Shown here piece by piece: positions 1-7,892 of a stretch of 64,000 bases of DNA (position 1 is its first letter; every line of letters starts with the position of its first letter). The stretch is from contig NZ_CADIJM010000006.1 in the NCBI RefSeq assembly GCF_902859585.1, forward strand, positions 124,001 to 188,000, read 5' to 3'. The notes beneath the pieces are model-generated. The model made no database searches, had not been told where the DNA came from, and saw only the letters and a list, made by a program, of their open reading frames with translations. The position numbers and the translations under genes are program-made. This DNA is from Achromobacter animicus (GTDB taxonomy: Bacteria > Pseudomonadota > Gammaproteobacteria > Burkholderiales > Burkholderiaceae_B).

Positions 1-392
1 ACACCTTCTTTGTCGCCAGTTATGCCGGGCACGCCGTCGATGTGTCGCACCGGGGCGGCAAGCCCGGCTTCGTGCGGGTGGACGGCGACGTGCTGACCAT
101 TCCGGACTTTTCCGGCAACCGCTTTTTCAACACCCTGGGCAACCTGGCCGCGAATCCTGTTGCCGGTCTGCTGTTCATCGACTTTGAACGCGGCGACCTG
201 CTGCAACTGACGGGGCGCGCCGAGGTGATTCTGGACAGCCCCGAAATCGCCGTGTTCGAGGGCGCCGAACGCCTGTGGCGCGTGCACGTGCGCCGCGTGG
301 TCCGCCGGCCGGGTGCACTGGCCCTGCGCTGGCGCTTCGATGCGTGGTCGCCCACTGCACTGGCGACCGGGCGGTGGCCGGCAGCCGCATAG
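1..392 (+). CDS. Pyridoxamine 5'-phosphate oxidase-like flavin-binding protein, 5' partial
   Basis: The reading frame is already open at the first base, so the gene begins outside the window; about 130 C-terminal codons are present and it stops at TAG 390-392. The visible part has the split-barrel pattern of the PPOX-like FMN-binding family: a stretch reading VDGDVLTIPDFSGNRFFNTL, then NPVAGLLFIDF and LLQLTGRAEV. Proteins of this type use FMN, and some are fused to ferredoxin or other domains, which cannot be judged here. It converges on the HxlR regulator gene with only two bases between the stop codons. Family confident, substrate unknown. Confidence 0.75.
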   Translation, partial: TFFVASYAGHAVDVSHRGGKPGFVRVDGDVLTIPDFSGNRFFNTLGNLAANPVAGLLFIDFERGDLLQLTGRAEVILDSPEIAVFEGAERLWRVHVRRVVRRPGALALRWRFDAWSPTALATGRWPAAA

Positions 393-394
393 TC

Positions 395-850
395 TCAGGC
401 GTCCGCCGCCACCTTGCGCACGACAGTGTCGTCGGGGTGCAGCAGCCGGCCGTCCTGCGCGCGGATCTCCATCCTTTGCACCGGTTGCCCGCGCTGGCGG
501 TCGATCAGGGTGGAATGCGCCTCATCGGGACCGTAGTAGTGGTCCTCGCCCCACTGGCGCAGTCCGACGATCACCGGAAACAGCGCCTTGCCTTTATCCG
601 TAAGCACGTATTCCTGGTAGGCGCTGCCGTCGGATGCCGGCGCGACGGCAAGAATGCCGTGCGCGACCAGCGTGCGCAGCCGGTCGCTCAGGATGTTCTT
701 GGCCATGCCCAGGCTTTTCTGGAATTCGCCAAACCGGCGCAGGCCGTCAAAGGCATCCCGCACGATGAGCAGTGACCACCAGTCGCCGATGGCGTCGAGC
801 GAGCGCGCGACCGGGCAGGCGGCGCCTTCAAGGCTGGTGCGTTTGACCAT
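395..850 (-). CDS. HxlR-family winged-helix transcriptional regulator
   Basis: A 151-residue protein with the HxlR signature: N-terminal CPVARSLDAIGDWWSLLIVRDAF, a recognition-helix region around FGEFQKSLGMAKNILSDRL, and a wing ending YVLTDKGKALFPV. HxlR proteins are small dimeric repressors or activators that often control a neighbouring detoxification or efflux gene. It is transcribed divergently from an MFS transporter gene, 92 bp apart, and that gap holds two copies of an imperfect palindrome likely to be its binding sites. Probable role: control of the exporter and of itself. Cys12 sits where redox or quinone-responsive members carry a sensing cysteine, which is suggestive only. Confidence 0.88.
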   Translation of the reverse strand: MVKRTSLEGAACPVARSLDAIGDWWSLLIVRDAFDGLRRFGEFQKSLGMAKNILSDRLRTLVAHGILAVAPASDGSAYQEYVLTDKGKALFPVIVGLRQWGEDHYYGPDEAHSTLIDRQRGQPVQRMEIRAQDGRLLHPDDTVVRKVAADA

Positions 851-882
851 GCGGGCTCCTTGCGGCTTTTCAGAACAAAGTT

Positions 883-933
883 GGTTGCATTATAAAACCT
901 GTAGGTCTAGCATTCTGGTTTTGTAATAAAACC
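883..933. promoter_or_regulatory. Duplicated operator between hxlR-like gene and MFS gene
   Basis: Two copies of GGTT-N5-ATAAAACC lie at 883-899 and 917-933, with a 34-bp start-to-start distance (close to three helical turns). The second copy is embedded in a perfect palindrome, CTGGTTTT-GTAAT-AAAACCAG (915-935), ending 7 bp before the MFS start codon. Copy number, symmetry and position fit a dimeric HxlR repressor binding two sites; binding itself is inferred. Confidence 0.7.
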
Positions 934-942
934 AGATTAATC

Positions 943-2190
943 ATGAACCCGACCGCCCGATCCGACCCGCCCGAAGGCGATGCGACCCCCTCGATGCCGC
1001 CCGCGCTGGTTTTCCTGCTGGCAGCGGCGTGCGCGCTCAGCGTCGCCAACGTGTATTACGCGCAGCCGTTGCTCGACGCCATCGGCCGCGAATTCCGCCT
1101 GGACCAGGCGGCCGTGGGCATCGTCATCACCGCCACCCAGCTGGGCTGCGCGCTGGCGCTGTTCTTCGTGGTGCCGCTGGGCGACCTGCTGGATCGGCGG
1201 CGGCTGATGCTGGGGCAGTTGGGACTTCTGGTGCTGGCCTTGGCCGCGGTGGCGGCGTCTGCGAACGCACCGTGGCTGCTGGCCGGCATGGTGGCGTTGG
1301 GATTGCTGGGCACGGCGATGACGCAGGGCCTGCTTGCGCTGTCCGCGGCGCTGGCGGCGCCTGCTGAGCGCGGACGCGTCGTGGGGGCGGCGCAGGGCGG
1401 GGTGGTGATCGGCCTGTTGCTGGCGCGCACCTTGGCTGGCGCGCTGGCGGACCTGTGGGGCTGGCGTGCGGTGTATGTGGCGTCGGCCATTCTGTCGGCG
1501 GTGCTGGCGCTGGTGCTGGTCCGCTGGCTGCCGCGGCGGCAGTTGCCGGTGGCCGGGCTGGGCTACGGCGCGCTGTTGCGTTCCGTCTTCACGTTGCTGG
1601 TCACGGAACGCGTGCTGCGCGTGCGCGGCATGATCGCGCTGTTGATGTTCGCCGCGTTCAGCGCGTTCTGGACCGCGCTGGTGCTGCCGCTGAGCGCGCC
1701 GCCGCATTCGCTGTCGCACACGGCGGTGGGGGCGTTCGGACTGGTCGGGGTGGTGGGCGTGCTGATGGCGGCGCGCGCCGGCCGTCAGGCCGACGCCGGT
1801 CATGGCCAGCGCACCACCGCGATCGGCCTGGCGCTGCTATGCATGGCATGGGTGCCGATCGCCTTGCTGGACCACAGCCTGTGGCTGCTGGCGCTGGGCG
1901 TGCTGGCGCTGGACCTGGCGCTGCAGGCGCTGCACGTGACCAATCAGGCGATGATCTTCAGCATCAGCGCGCAGGCGCACAGCCGGCTGGTGGCCGGCTA
2001 CATGATGTTCTACGCGGTGGGCAGCGGCCTGGGGTCGATTGCCGCGACCGCCGTGTACGCCAGCGCAGGCTGGCTGGGCGTGTGTGTGCTGGGCGTGGGC
2101 ATCAGCGTGGCGGCGTTGGGGTTCTGGGCGGCGACGGTGCCGCGCGGCGCGCGCGCGGTGTGTCCCGCTGACGGACAGGCGCGCATCTAG
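943..2190 (+). CDS. MFS transporter (probable drug or metabolite efflux)
   Basis: A 415-residue, strongly hydrophobic protein with about twelve predicted membrane segments in two six-helix halves, typical major facilitator length. The first helix contains the SVANVYYAQPLLDAI pattern common in DHA1-type exporters, and the first cytoplasmic loop carries DLLDRRRLML, a form of the MFS motif A. The start ATG lies directly behind a palindromic operator and opposite an HxlR regulator gene, which argues for induction by a toxic compound. Substrate cannot be read from sequence. Confidence 0.85.
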   Translation: MNPTARSDPPEGDATPSMPPALVFLLAAACALSVANVYYAQPLLDAIGREFRLDQAAVGIVITATQLGCALALFFVVPLGDLLDRRRLMLGQLGLLVLALAAVAASANAPWLLAGMVALGLLGTAMTQGLLALSAALAAPAERGRVVGAAQGGVVIGLLLARTLAGALADLWGWRAVYVASAILSAVLALVLVRWLPRRQLPVAGLGYGALLRSVFTLLVTERVLRVRGMIALLMFAAFSAFWTALVLPLSAPPHSLSHTAVGAFGLVGVVGVLMAARAGRQADAGHGQRTTAIGLALLCMAWVPIALLDHSLWLLALGVLALDLALQALHVTNQAMIFSISAQAHSRLVAGYMMFYAVGSGLGSIAATAVYASAGWLGVCVLGVGISVAALGFWAATVPRGARAVCPADGQARI

Positions 2191-2214
2191 CCGCGCGCGC
2201 CCGCCGTTTTCCGA

Positions 2215-3225
2215 TCACGCCAGCCAGCGCTTGATGCGGCCGGCCAGCGCTTCGCGGCTGATGCCGTAGCGGTCATGCAGGGTGGGCAGGGCGCCGGCAT
2301 CCAGGAACGCGTCCGGCAGCCCGGCCAGCTGGAACCCGGCCGGCTGTACACGGTGCCGCAGCAATGCGCTGGCCACCGCTTCGCCCAGTCCGCCGATCAC
2401 CGAATGGTTCTCGGCCACGACCACCAGCCGGTGCTTGTAGCGCACCGCCTCGACCAGGCTGGCCTCGTCCAGCGGCTTGATGGTCGGGCTGTGCATCACC
2501 GCCACGCCGATGTTGTCGCGCGCCAGGTCCTCGGCGGCTTCCAGCGCGCGCATCGTCATGATGCCGCTGGCAATGATGAGCACGTCGCTGCCTTCGCGCA
2601 GCATCTTTGCCTTGCCCAGCTCGAACCGGTAGCCCTCGATCTCGTCCAGCACCAGCGGCACCTGGCCGCGCAGCAGGCGCATGTACACCGGGCCCTGGTG
2701 CTCGGCGATCTGCGGCACGGCCTGTTCGATGTCCAGCGCGTCGCACGGATCGACGATGGTCAGGCCGGGAATGCCGCGCATCATCGCCAGGTCCTCGGTG
2801 GCCTGGTGGCTGGGGCCGTAGCCGGTCGTCAGCCCGGGCAGCGCGCAGCAGATCTTGACGTTGAGGTTCTCCTCGGCGATGACCTGATGGATGAAATCGT
2901 AGGCGCGCCGCGTGCCGAACACCGCATAAGTCGTGGCGAACGGCACCAGGCCTTCCTTGGCCATGCCGCCCGCCGCGCCCATCAGCAGCTGTTCGGCCAT
3001 GCCCATCTGGTAGAAGCGCTCGGGATACGCCTGCGCGAACAGGTGCAGGTCGGTGTATTTGGCCAGGTCGGCCGTCAGGCCCACGACGTCCGGACGCGAT
3101 TCCGCGTACGCGACCAGCGCCTTGCCGAAGGGCGCCGCGCGGACGCGCTGCCCCTCCGAGGCAATCGACGCGATCATCGCGGACGTGGTGAGGCGGGGCT
3201 TTTGCTGGGTGCTGGCGCTGCTCAT
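2215..3225 (-). CDS. Transketolase C-terminal subunit (pyrimidine-binding and C-terminal domains)
   Basis: This 336-residue protein is the second half of a split, thiamine-diphosphate-dependent transketolase. The catalytic glutamate lies at about residue 78 in QMGMAEQLLMGAAGG, followed by the ATTYAVF segment and a C-terminal domain from about residue 210. The start is the ATG whose last bases overlap the TGA of the upstream subunit gene (ATGA), showing translational coupling and 1:1 production. A longer upstream reading is possible but would run deep into the partner gene. The pair transfers a two-carbon ketol unit; its linkage to a TRAP transporter and SDR suggests a catabolic rather than pentose-phosphate role. 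Substrate unknown. Confidence 0.88.
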   Translation of the reverse strand: MSSASTQQKPRLTTSAMIASIASEGQRVRAAPFGKALVAYAESRPDVVGLTADLAKYTDLHLFAQAYPERFYQMGMAEQLLMGAAGGMAKEGLVPFATTYAVFGTRRAYDFIHQVIAEENLNVKICCALPGLTTGYGPSHQATEDLAMMRGIPGLTIVDPCDALDIEQAVPQIAEHQGPVYMRLLRGQVPLVLDEIEGYRFELGKAKMLREGSDVLIIASGIMTMRALEAAEDLARDNIGVAVMHSPTIKPLDEASLVEAVRYKHRLVVVAENHSVIGGLGEAVASALLRHRVQPAGFQLAGLPDAFLDAGALPTLHDRYGISREALAGRIKRWLA

Positions 3226-4085
3226 GACCAGGCTCCTTCGGTCGTGGGGGTGGGGCGGTTCTGGTCCAGGATGTCGAGCGCCTGTTGCCATTCCGGCGGG
3301 TCGACGCGGATGAAGTGGTTTTTCTCGCGTTGCTCAAGAAACGGGATGCCTTTGCCCATCCGGGTATCGAACAGGATGACGCGCGGCTTGGCGTCGGGCA
3401 GCGCGCGCGCGGTATCGAACGCCTGCACGACGGCGGGCAGGTCGTTGCCGTCCACGCGCTGCACGTGCCAGCCAAAGGCCGCCCACTTGTCAGCCAGCGG
3501 CTCAAATCCCATCACCTTGCCCGACGGGCCGTCCGCTTGCTGGTTGTTGATGTCGACCAGGCAGATGAGGTTGTCCAGTTCGTGATGCGCGGCGCCCATC
3601 GCCGCTTCCCAGGTCGAGCCTTCGTCCAGCTCGCCGTCCGACATGGAGTTGTAGACGAAGGCCGGATTGCGCTTGTGCTTGAGCCCCAGCGCGATGCCGA
3701 CGCCGATGGACAGGCCCTGGCCCAGCGATCCGCCCGAAATCTCCATGCCCGGCGTGTAGGTCGCCATGCCGGACATGGGCAGGCGGCTGTCGTCGCTGCC
3801 ATAGGTGTCGAGTTCGCTCTCCGGGATGACGCCGGCCTCGATCAGCGCCGCGTAGTGGGCAATGGCGTAGTGGCCATGCGACAGGAGAAAGCGGTCGCGG
3901 CCTTCCCATTGCGCGTCGCCCGGCAGTACGTTCATGGCGTGGCGGTAGGCGACTGCCAGCACGTCGGCCCAGCCGAGCGCCTGGCCGATGTAGCCCTGGC
4001 CCTGGACTTCGCCCATGCGGACCGCGTAGCGGCGGATGCGCCAGGCGGCGGACGCCAGTTCGCTCAAAGATTTGGACTTCTCCAT
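3222..4085 (-). CDS. Transketolase N-terminal subunit (ThDP diphosphate-binding domain)
   Basis: 287 residues if read from the ATG at 4085, chosen because AGGGAG lies 6-7 nt before it; a further in-frame ATG at 4103 has no ribosome-binding site. The ThDP-binding motif is SDGE at 149-152 with the metal-ligand Asn near 180 (LVDINN), preceded by LSHGH (69-73) and GGSLGQG (118-124), all transketolase hallmarks. It contains only the first domain and needs the downstream gene product for activity. Split transketolases occur in archaea and in several bacterial sugar-degradation operons. It lies 28 bp after the TRAP large permease gene and so is part of the same operon. Confidence 0.9.
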   Translation of the reverse strand: MEKSKSLSELASAAWRIRRYAVRMGEVQGQGYIGQALGWADVLAVAYRHAMNVLPGDAQWEGRDRFLLSHGHYAIAHYAALIEAGVIPESELDTYGSDDSRLPMSGMATYTPGMEISGGSLGQGLSIGVGIALGLKHKRNPAFVYNSMSDGELDEGSTWEAAMGAAHHELDNLICLVDINNQQADGPSGKVMGFEPLADKWAAFGWHVQRVDGNDLPAVVQAFDTARALPDAKPRVILFDTRMGKGIPFLEQREKNHFIRVDPPEWQQALDILDQNRPTPTTEGAWS

Positions 4086-4113
4086 TCGAAGCTCCCTATT
4101 CATGGTGTGGGGT

Positions 4114-5373
4114 TCATTTCAGGATGCTGGCGGGCACGTAGGACACCAGTCCCAGCACCGCAAAGGCGACCAGATAGAAGGGCGCCAGCTCGCGCACGGT
4201 CTGGCCGACCTTCACTTTGGCCAGTGCACTGGTGATGAAAAGCGTGGTGCCGACGGGTGGCGTGTACAGGCCGATGGCCAGGTTCACGACCATCATCACG
4301 CCCAGCTGCGTCATGTCCATGCCGATGCTCTGCGCCAGCGGCACGAACACGGGCGCCAGCAGCAGCACGGCGGCGGGCAGGTCGATGAACATGCCCAGAA
4401 ACAGCATCATCAGGTTCATCAGCAGGATGACCAGCCATTTGGCGTGGACGTTTTCCTGGACCCAATGCGCGATGCCCTGCGGCGTCTGGTCGAAGGTCAG
4501 CAGCCAGCCGATGGCCGATGACGCCATGATCACCAGCAGGACCACGCCGGTCGCCAGCCCCGCGTGGACGATGGCGGCATTGAGCCGCGACCACGACAGA
4601 TCGCGGTACATCACGGCCGACACCAGGCCCGCGTAGAACGTGGACAGGACCGCGACCTCGGTCGGCGTGGCAATGCCGAACCGCAGGAACACGATGATCA
4701 GCAGCGGCAGGACGACGGCGGGCAAGGCATACAGCAGGTGCCGGCGGAACGCCGCGCCATTGAAGGGCGACGTGTCGCGGGGAAAGTTGCGGCGGCGGCC
4801 CACCCACCAGCAGGCCAGCATGAAGCCGCCGCACAGCAGCAGACCGGGCAGAATCCCCGCGACGAACAGCGACGCGATCGACGCATTGGCGGTAAGGGCG
4901 AACAGGATCAACGGGATCGACGGCGGAATCAGGATGTCGATGGTGGCGGCGGCGGCCAGCGTGGCGGCCGAGAAGGCGGCCGGGTAGCCCAGCCGCTTAT
5001 GCCACGGAATCATCAGCGAGCCGATGGCCGACGCATCCGCCACCGCCGAGCCCGACACGCCGCCGAACAGCGTGGACGACAGCACGCCGACCTGCGCGGG
5101 TCCGCCGTGATAGCGGCCGATCAGCGCGGACAGCACGCCCACCAGCGCTTCGCCGAGCTTGCCGCCCATCATCAGCGACCCGGTCAGCATGAAGAACGGA
5201 ATGGCGATCAGGGGAAAACTCTGCACCTGCGAGACCATCTGCTGGACCACCACGTCCAGCGGCACGCGGTCCGTGCTGGCGACGGCCGCCATGGCGGCGA
5301 CGAGCAAGGCGTGGGCGATGGGCATGGCCGCAACGGCGGCGCCCATGAAAACGATCAGAATCAATGCACTCAT
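4114..5373 (-). CDS. TRAP transporter large permease, DctM type
   Basis: 419 residues with about twelve hydrophobic segments, beginning MSALILIVFMGAAVAAMPIA. DctM hallmarks are seen: the PFFMLTGSLMMGG segment near residue 60, LFGGVSGSAVADASAIGSLMIP near 105-125, and SIPLILFALTANASI. DctM is the ion-coupled translocation subunit of tripartite ATP-independent periplasmic transporters, working with a small DctQ subunit and a periplasmic binding protein, both encoded just upstream. The gene lies 13 bp after dctQ. TRAP systems typically import organic acids or sugar acids using a sodium gradient. Confidence 0.93.
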   Translation of the reverse strand: MSALILIVFMGAAVAAMPIAHALLVAAMAAVASTDRVPLDVVVQQMVSQVQSFPLIAIPFFMLTGSLMMGGKLGEALVGVLSALIGRYHGGPAQVGVLSSTLFGGVSGSAVADASAIGSLMIPWHKRLGYPAAFSAATLAAAATIDILIPPSIPLILFALTANASIASLFVAGILPGLLLCGGFMLACWWVGRRRNFPRDTSPFNGAAFRRHLLYALPAVVLPLLIIVFLRFGIATPTEVAVLSTFYAGLVSAVMYRDLSWSRLNAAIVHAGLATGVVLLVIMASSAIGWLLTFDQTPQGIAHWVQENVHAKWLVILLMNLMMLFLGMFIDLPAAVLLLAPVFVPLAQSIGMDMTQLGVMMVVNLAIGLYTPPVGTTLFITSALAKVKVGQTVRELAPFYLVAFAVLGLVSYVPASILK

Positions 5374-5386
5374 GGCTGTTCTCCCG

Positions 5387-5917
5387 TCACCAGTGCACGG
5401 CAGGCGCCTGCGGCTCGCCGTCGGGCTGCGCCGCGGCGTCGCGGCAATGCCAGCTCTGCCACGCCGACTGCCCCGCCAGCACGGCGAGCAGCAGCATGCC
5501 GCCCATCACGCACCCGTAGGTGAGCGAGCCGGGCATTTGCAGGATGGGGGATTTTTCGTCGTGGACGATCTCGATCATGTTGAACGTCGCCCAGGACAGG
5601 GTGGCGTACAGGACGGCGACCACGCTCCAGGCCACGGCCGCGACCACGCGGCGGGCATGAGCCGGCAAGGCGTCCATCAGGAACGTGGTGGCGATATGCG
5701 CGTTGTGCAGCGCGGCCAGCACGACCCCTGACATGACGAGCCAGGGAAAAAGCAGTTCGGGGATCTCGTTGGCCCATTCCAGGCTTGAACCGGTTGCGTA
5801 TCGCAGTGCGGTGTTGACGACGAGGATCACGAAGATCACCGTGGTGGACAGCCACAGGATCACGCGGCATATGCCGTCGATGACCCTGCCGACCAGTCCG
5901 TGTCGATCGGTATTCAT
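5387..5917 (-). CDS. TRAP transporter small permease, DctQ type
   Basis: 176 residues with four predicted membrane helices (about 20-40, 55-75, 95-118 and 135-155) and the DctQ-like segment EIPELLFPWLVMSGVVLAALHNAHI. It pairs with DctM in the membrane. The gene is separated from the upstream binding-protein gene by 75 bp that hold a strong GC-rich hairpin. No unusual features in the protein. Confidence 0.9.
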   Translation of the reverse strand: MNTDRHGLVGRVIDGICRVILWLSTTVIFVILVVNTALRYATGSSLEWANEIPELLFPWLVMSGVVLAALHNAHIATTFLMDALPAHARRVVAAVAWSVVAVLYATLSWATFNMIEIVHDEKSPILQMPGSLTYGCVMGGMLLLAVLAGQSAWQSWHCRDAAAQPDGEPQAPAVHW

Positions 5918-5941
5918 GTTGTCTCCTGCCTTGTGGCCGGT

Positions 5942-5979
5942 CCGCCGCCGTGCCGTCGCGAGGGACGGGACGGCGGCGG
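5942..5979 (-). promoter_or_regulatory. Strong stem-loop between dctP-like and dctQ-like genes
   Basis: Outer arms CCGCCGCCGT (5942-5951) and ACGGCGGCGG (5970-5979) pair perfectly over 10 bp. After a single G/G mismatch, inner arms CCGTC (5953-5957) and GACGG (5964-5968) add 5 bp around a 6-nt loop. There is no uridine run, so it is not a classical terminator. Such intercistronic hairpins often protect the binding-protein mRNA and lower permease expression; this role is inferred. Confidence 0.65.
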
Positions 5980-5992
5980 CCGAAAGGACATA

Positions 5993-6982
5993 TCAGTTGC
6001 CGCGCGCCGCGGCCAGAACCTTCTTCACGTACGGGCCGATGGGACCGGCCAGCCATTTTTCGTCGACCGGCGCGGTGGCCTTGGCGAAGGCGGCGGTGTC
6101 CGGCGTCGTGACCTGCACGCCCTTGGCTTTCAGATCGGCCAGCAGCCGCGTGTCGGCGTCCCGGCTCAGCTTGCGCTGAAAGGCCGACGCTTCGTCGGCG
6201 GCTTCACGCACGGCCTTGCGGTCGGCGTCGCTCAGCCGGTCCCAGGTGCGCTTGCTCATCAGGAACGGCGTCATCTGGAACTGGTGATTGGTCATCGCCA
6301 GGTGCTTCTGCACTTCGTACAGCTTGCTGGCCTCGAAGTTCACCAGCGGATTCTCCTGGCCGTCCACCACGCCCTGCTGCAACGCCACATACAGTTCCGC
6401 GAACTTGATCTGCTGCGCCTGCGCGCCCAGGGCGTTCATGATGTCGACCAGCGTCGCGTCGGGCGGCACCCGCATCTTCAGGCCCTTCATGTCCTCGACC
6501 TTGTTGATGGGATGCTTGCTGTTGGTCATCTGGCGGATGCCGTTGTCCCAGGTGCCCAGCAGGATCAGGTTTTTGGCGGCCGATTTGTCGGCCAGCTCCT
6601 TGCCCAGCGGCCCGTCCAGCAGCTTGAATGCCGCGCTGGCGTCCGGGAACAGGAACGGCATGCCGAAGGCGGCGTACTCCGGCACGGCGGCGGCGACGGC
6701 GCCCTGGGAGTTGGCGCTCATGTCCAGGGCGCCCGTGCGCAGCGCAGTGACCATGGCGGCGTCGTCGCCCAACTGCGCGGACGGCGCGACCTGGACTTCG
6801 ATGCGCCCGCCTGTCTTTGCCTTCAGCACCTCGGCAAACTTCACCGAGGCGTCGTGGCGGGGATTGCCGACGGCTGCGCCGTGGCCCAGCGTCAGCTTGA
6901 GGTTTTGCGCCTGCGCCGCCAGCGGCAGCAGGGTGGCGGCGGCCAGGACCAGGCCCGCCTGAAGCATTTTTCTGCTTTTCAT
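5993..6982 (-). CDS. TRAP transporter substrate-binding protein, DctP family
   Basis: 329 residues from the ATG at 6982, which has a good GGAGGAG ribosome-binding site; the frame is open much further upstream but that is shadow sequence over the SDR gene. A Sec signal peptide (about residues 1-26, ending AAQAQ) precedes the mature protein. The DctP pattern is clear: TLGHG near the start, MRVPPDATLVD with the conserved carboxylate-binding arginine near residue 165, and a VDGQENPLVNF segment. It captures the substrate in the periplasm for the DctQM permease. The conserved arginine argues for an acidic ligand. Confidence 0.92.
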   Translation of the reverse strand: MKSRKMLQAGLVLAAATLLPLAAQAQNLKLTLGHGAAVGNPRHDASVKFAEVLKAKTGGRIEVQVAPSAQLGDDAAMVTALRTGALDMSANSQGAVAAAVPEYAAFGMPFLFPDASAAFKLLDGPLGKELADKSAAKNLILLGTWDNGIRQMTNSKHPINKVEDMKGLKMRVPPDATLVDIMNALGAQAQQIKFAELYVALQQGVVDGQENPLVNFEASKLYEVQKHLAMTNHQFQMTPFLMSKRTWDRLSDADRKAVREAADEASAFQRKLSRDADTRLLADLKAKGVQVTTPDTAAFAKATAPVDEKWLAGPIGPYVKKVLAAARGN

Positions 6983-7017
6983 GATGTCTCCTCCAATTTT
7001 TTGTGGGGTGCTGCGGA

Positions 7018-7767
7018 TCAGTGAATCAACATGCCTCCGTTGACGTCCAGCGTGATGCCCGTGCAGTACGCCGACAGGTCGCTCGCCAGGAACACGCACG
7101 CGCCCGCCACGTCGTCCGCCCGGCCCAGGCGTGCCAGCGGGATGGTGCCTTCGATGTCGGCCTTGCGCTCGGCGGACAGCTTGCCTTGCGTGATGTCGGT
7201 TTCGATCAGCCCGGGTGTGATGCAGTTGATCCGGATGCCGTCGCCGCCGAACTCGCGCGCCATGGCCCGCGCCAGGCCCAGCACGCCTGCCTTCGCGGCG
7301 GAGTAGTGCGGTCCGCCGAAGATGCCGCCGCCGCGTTGGGCCGATACCGACGAGATGCAGACGATGGACCCCGAACGTTGCGCCTGCATGGCGGGAAGGG
7401 TGGCCTGCGACAGGTAAAGCGTGCCGCGCAGGCTCACGTCCAGGATGCGGTCGTAGTCCGCGCCGGTGATTTCCAGCGTCTTGACCGGCTGCGTAATGCC
7501 GGCGTTGTTCACCAGGATGTCGATCCTGCCGAACGTCTTGACGGCCTGTTCGATGGCTGCGATGCAGGCCGTCTTGTCGGTCACGTCCGCCACCAGCCCC
7601 AGATGGCCGTCGCCCAGCCGGGCGGCGGCGCTGGCGGGCGCGGCGCGTTCCAGGTCCAGGATCACCACGCGCGCGCCGTGCGCAGCCATCTGGCGGGCGG
7701 TGGCAAATCCCAGTCCGTTGATTCCTGCGCCGCCGGAAATCACGGCCACCTTGTCCTTGAGCAACAT
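7018..7767 (-). CDS. SDR-family NAD(P)-dependent oxidoreductase
   Basis: 249 residues from ATG 7767, chosen for its AGGAGG site 7 nt upstream. It is a classical short-chain dehydrogenase: a glycine-rich nucleotide loop SGGAGINGLG near residues 11-20, NNAG near 90, ISSVSAQRG with the catalytic Ser, and the YSAAK active-site motif. Asp or Glu after the second strand (ILDLER) suggests NAD rather than NADP. It is the first gene of the six-gene operon with the TRAP transporter and split transketolase, so it probably oxidises the imported polyol or sugar acid, or reduces an aldehyde product. Exact substrate unknown. Confidence 0.9.
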   Translation of the reverse strand: MLLKDKVAVISGGAGINGLGFATARQMAAHGARVVILDLERAAPASAAARLGDGHLGLVADVTDKTACIAAIEQAVKTFGRIDILVNNAGITQPVKTLEITGADYDRILDVSLRGTLYLSQATLPAMQAQRSGSIVCISSVSAQRGGGIFGGPHYSAAKAGVLGLARAMAREFGGDGIRINCITPGLIETDITQGKLSAERKADIEGTIPLARLGRADDVAGACVFLASDLSAYCTGITLDVNGGMLIH

Positions 7768-7838
7768 CTGTCTTCCTCCTGTCCTTGTTATGGAATCGAT
7801 GCGGACCATTCTGGAGGCCGTCTAGCATTAAGACAAAC

Positions 7839-7873
7839 GATGTGTCATCAGTCTAAGATGACGAATCGTCATC
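7839..7873. promoter_or_regulatory. Palindromic LysR-type operator region
   Basis: A perfect 17-bp palindrome, GATGACGAATCGTCATC, spans 7857-7873 and ends 20 bp before the LysR start codon. An imperfect relative, GATG-TGT-CATC, lies at 7839-7849. The palindrome contains an ATGA-N7-TCAT core of the T-N11-A type used by LysR regulators. Position between the divergent LysR gene and the SDR-TRAP-transketolase operon supports control of both. Confidence 0.65.
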
Positions 7874-7892
7874 TGAAGTCAGGGACAACCCC

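Noticed and set aside
7001-7020. Transcription terminator between SDR and TRAP binding-protein genes
   Set aside because: The gap is only 35 bp with a T/A-rich stretch but no stem.
5993-7828. 611-codon frame that would fuse the SDR region to the TRAP binding protein
   Set aside because: The upstream part is a shifted frame over the SDR gene; the binding protein has its own signal peptide and ribosome site at 6982.
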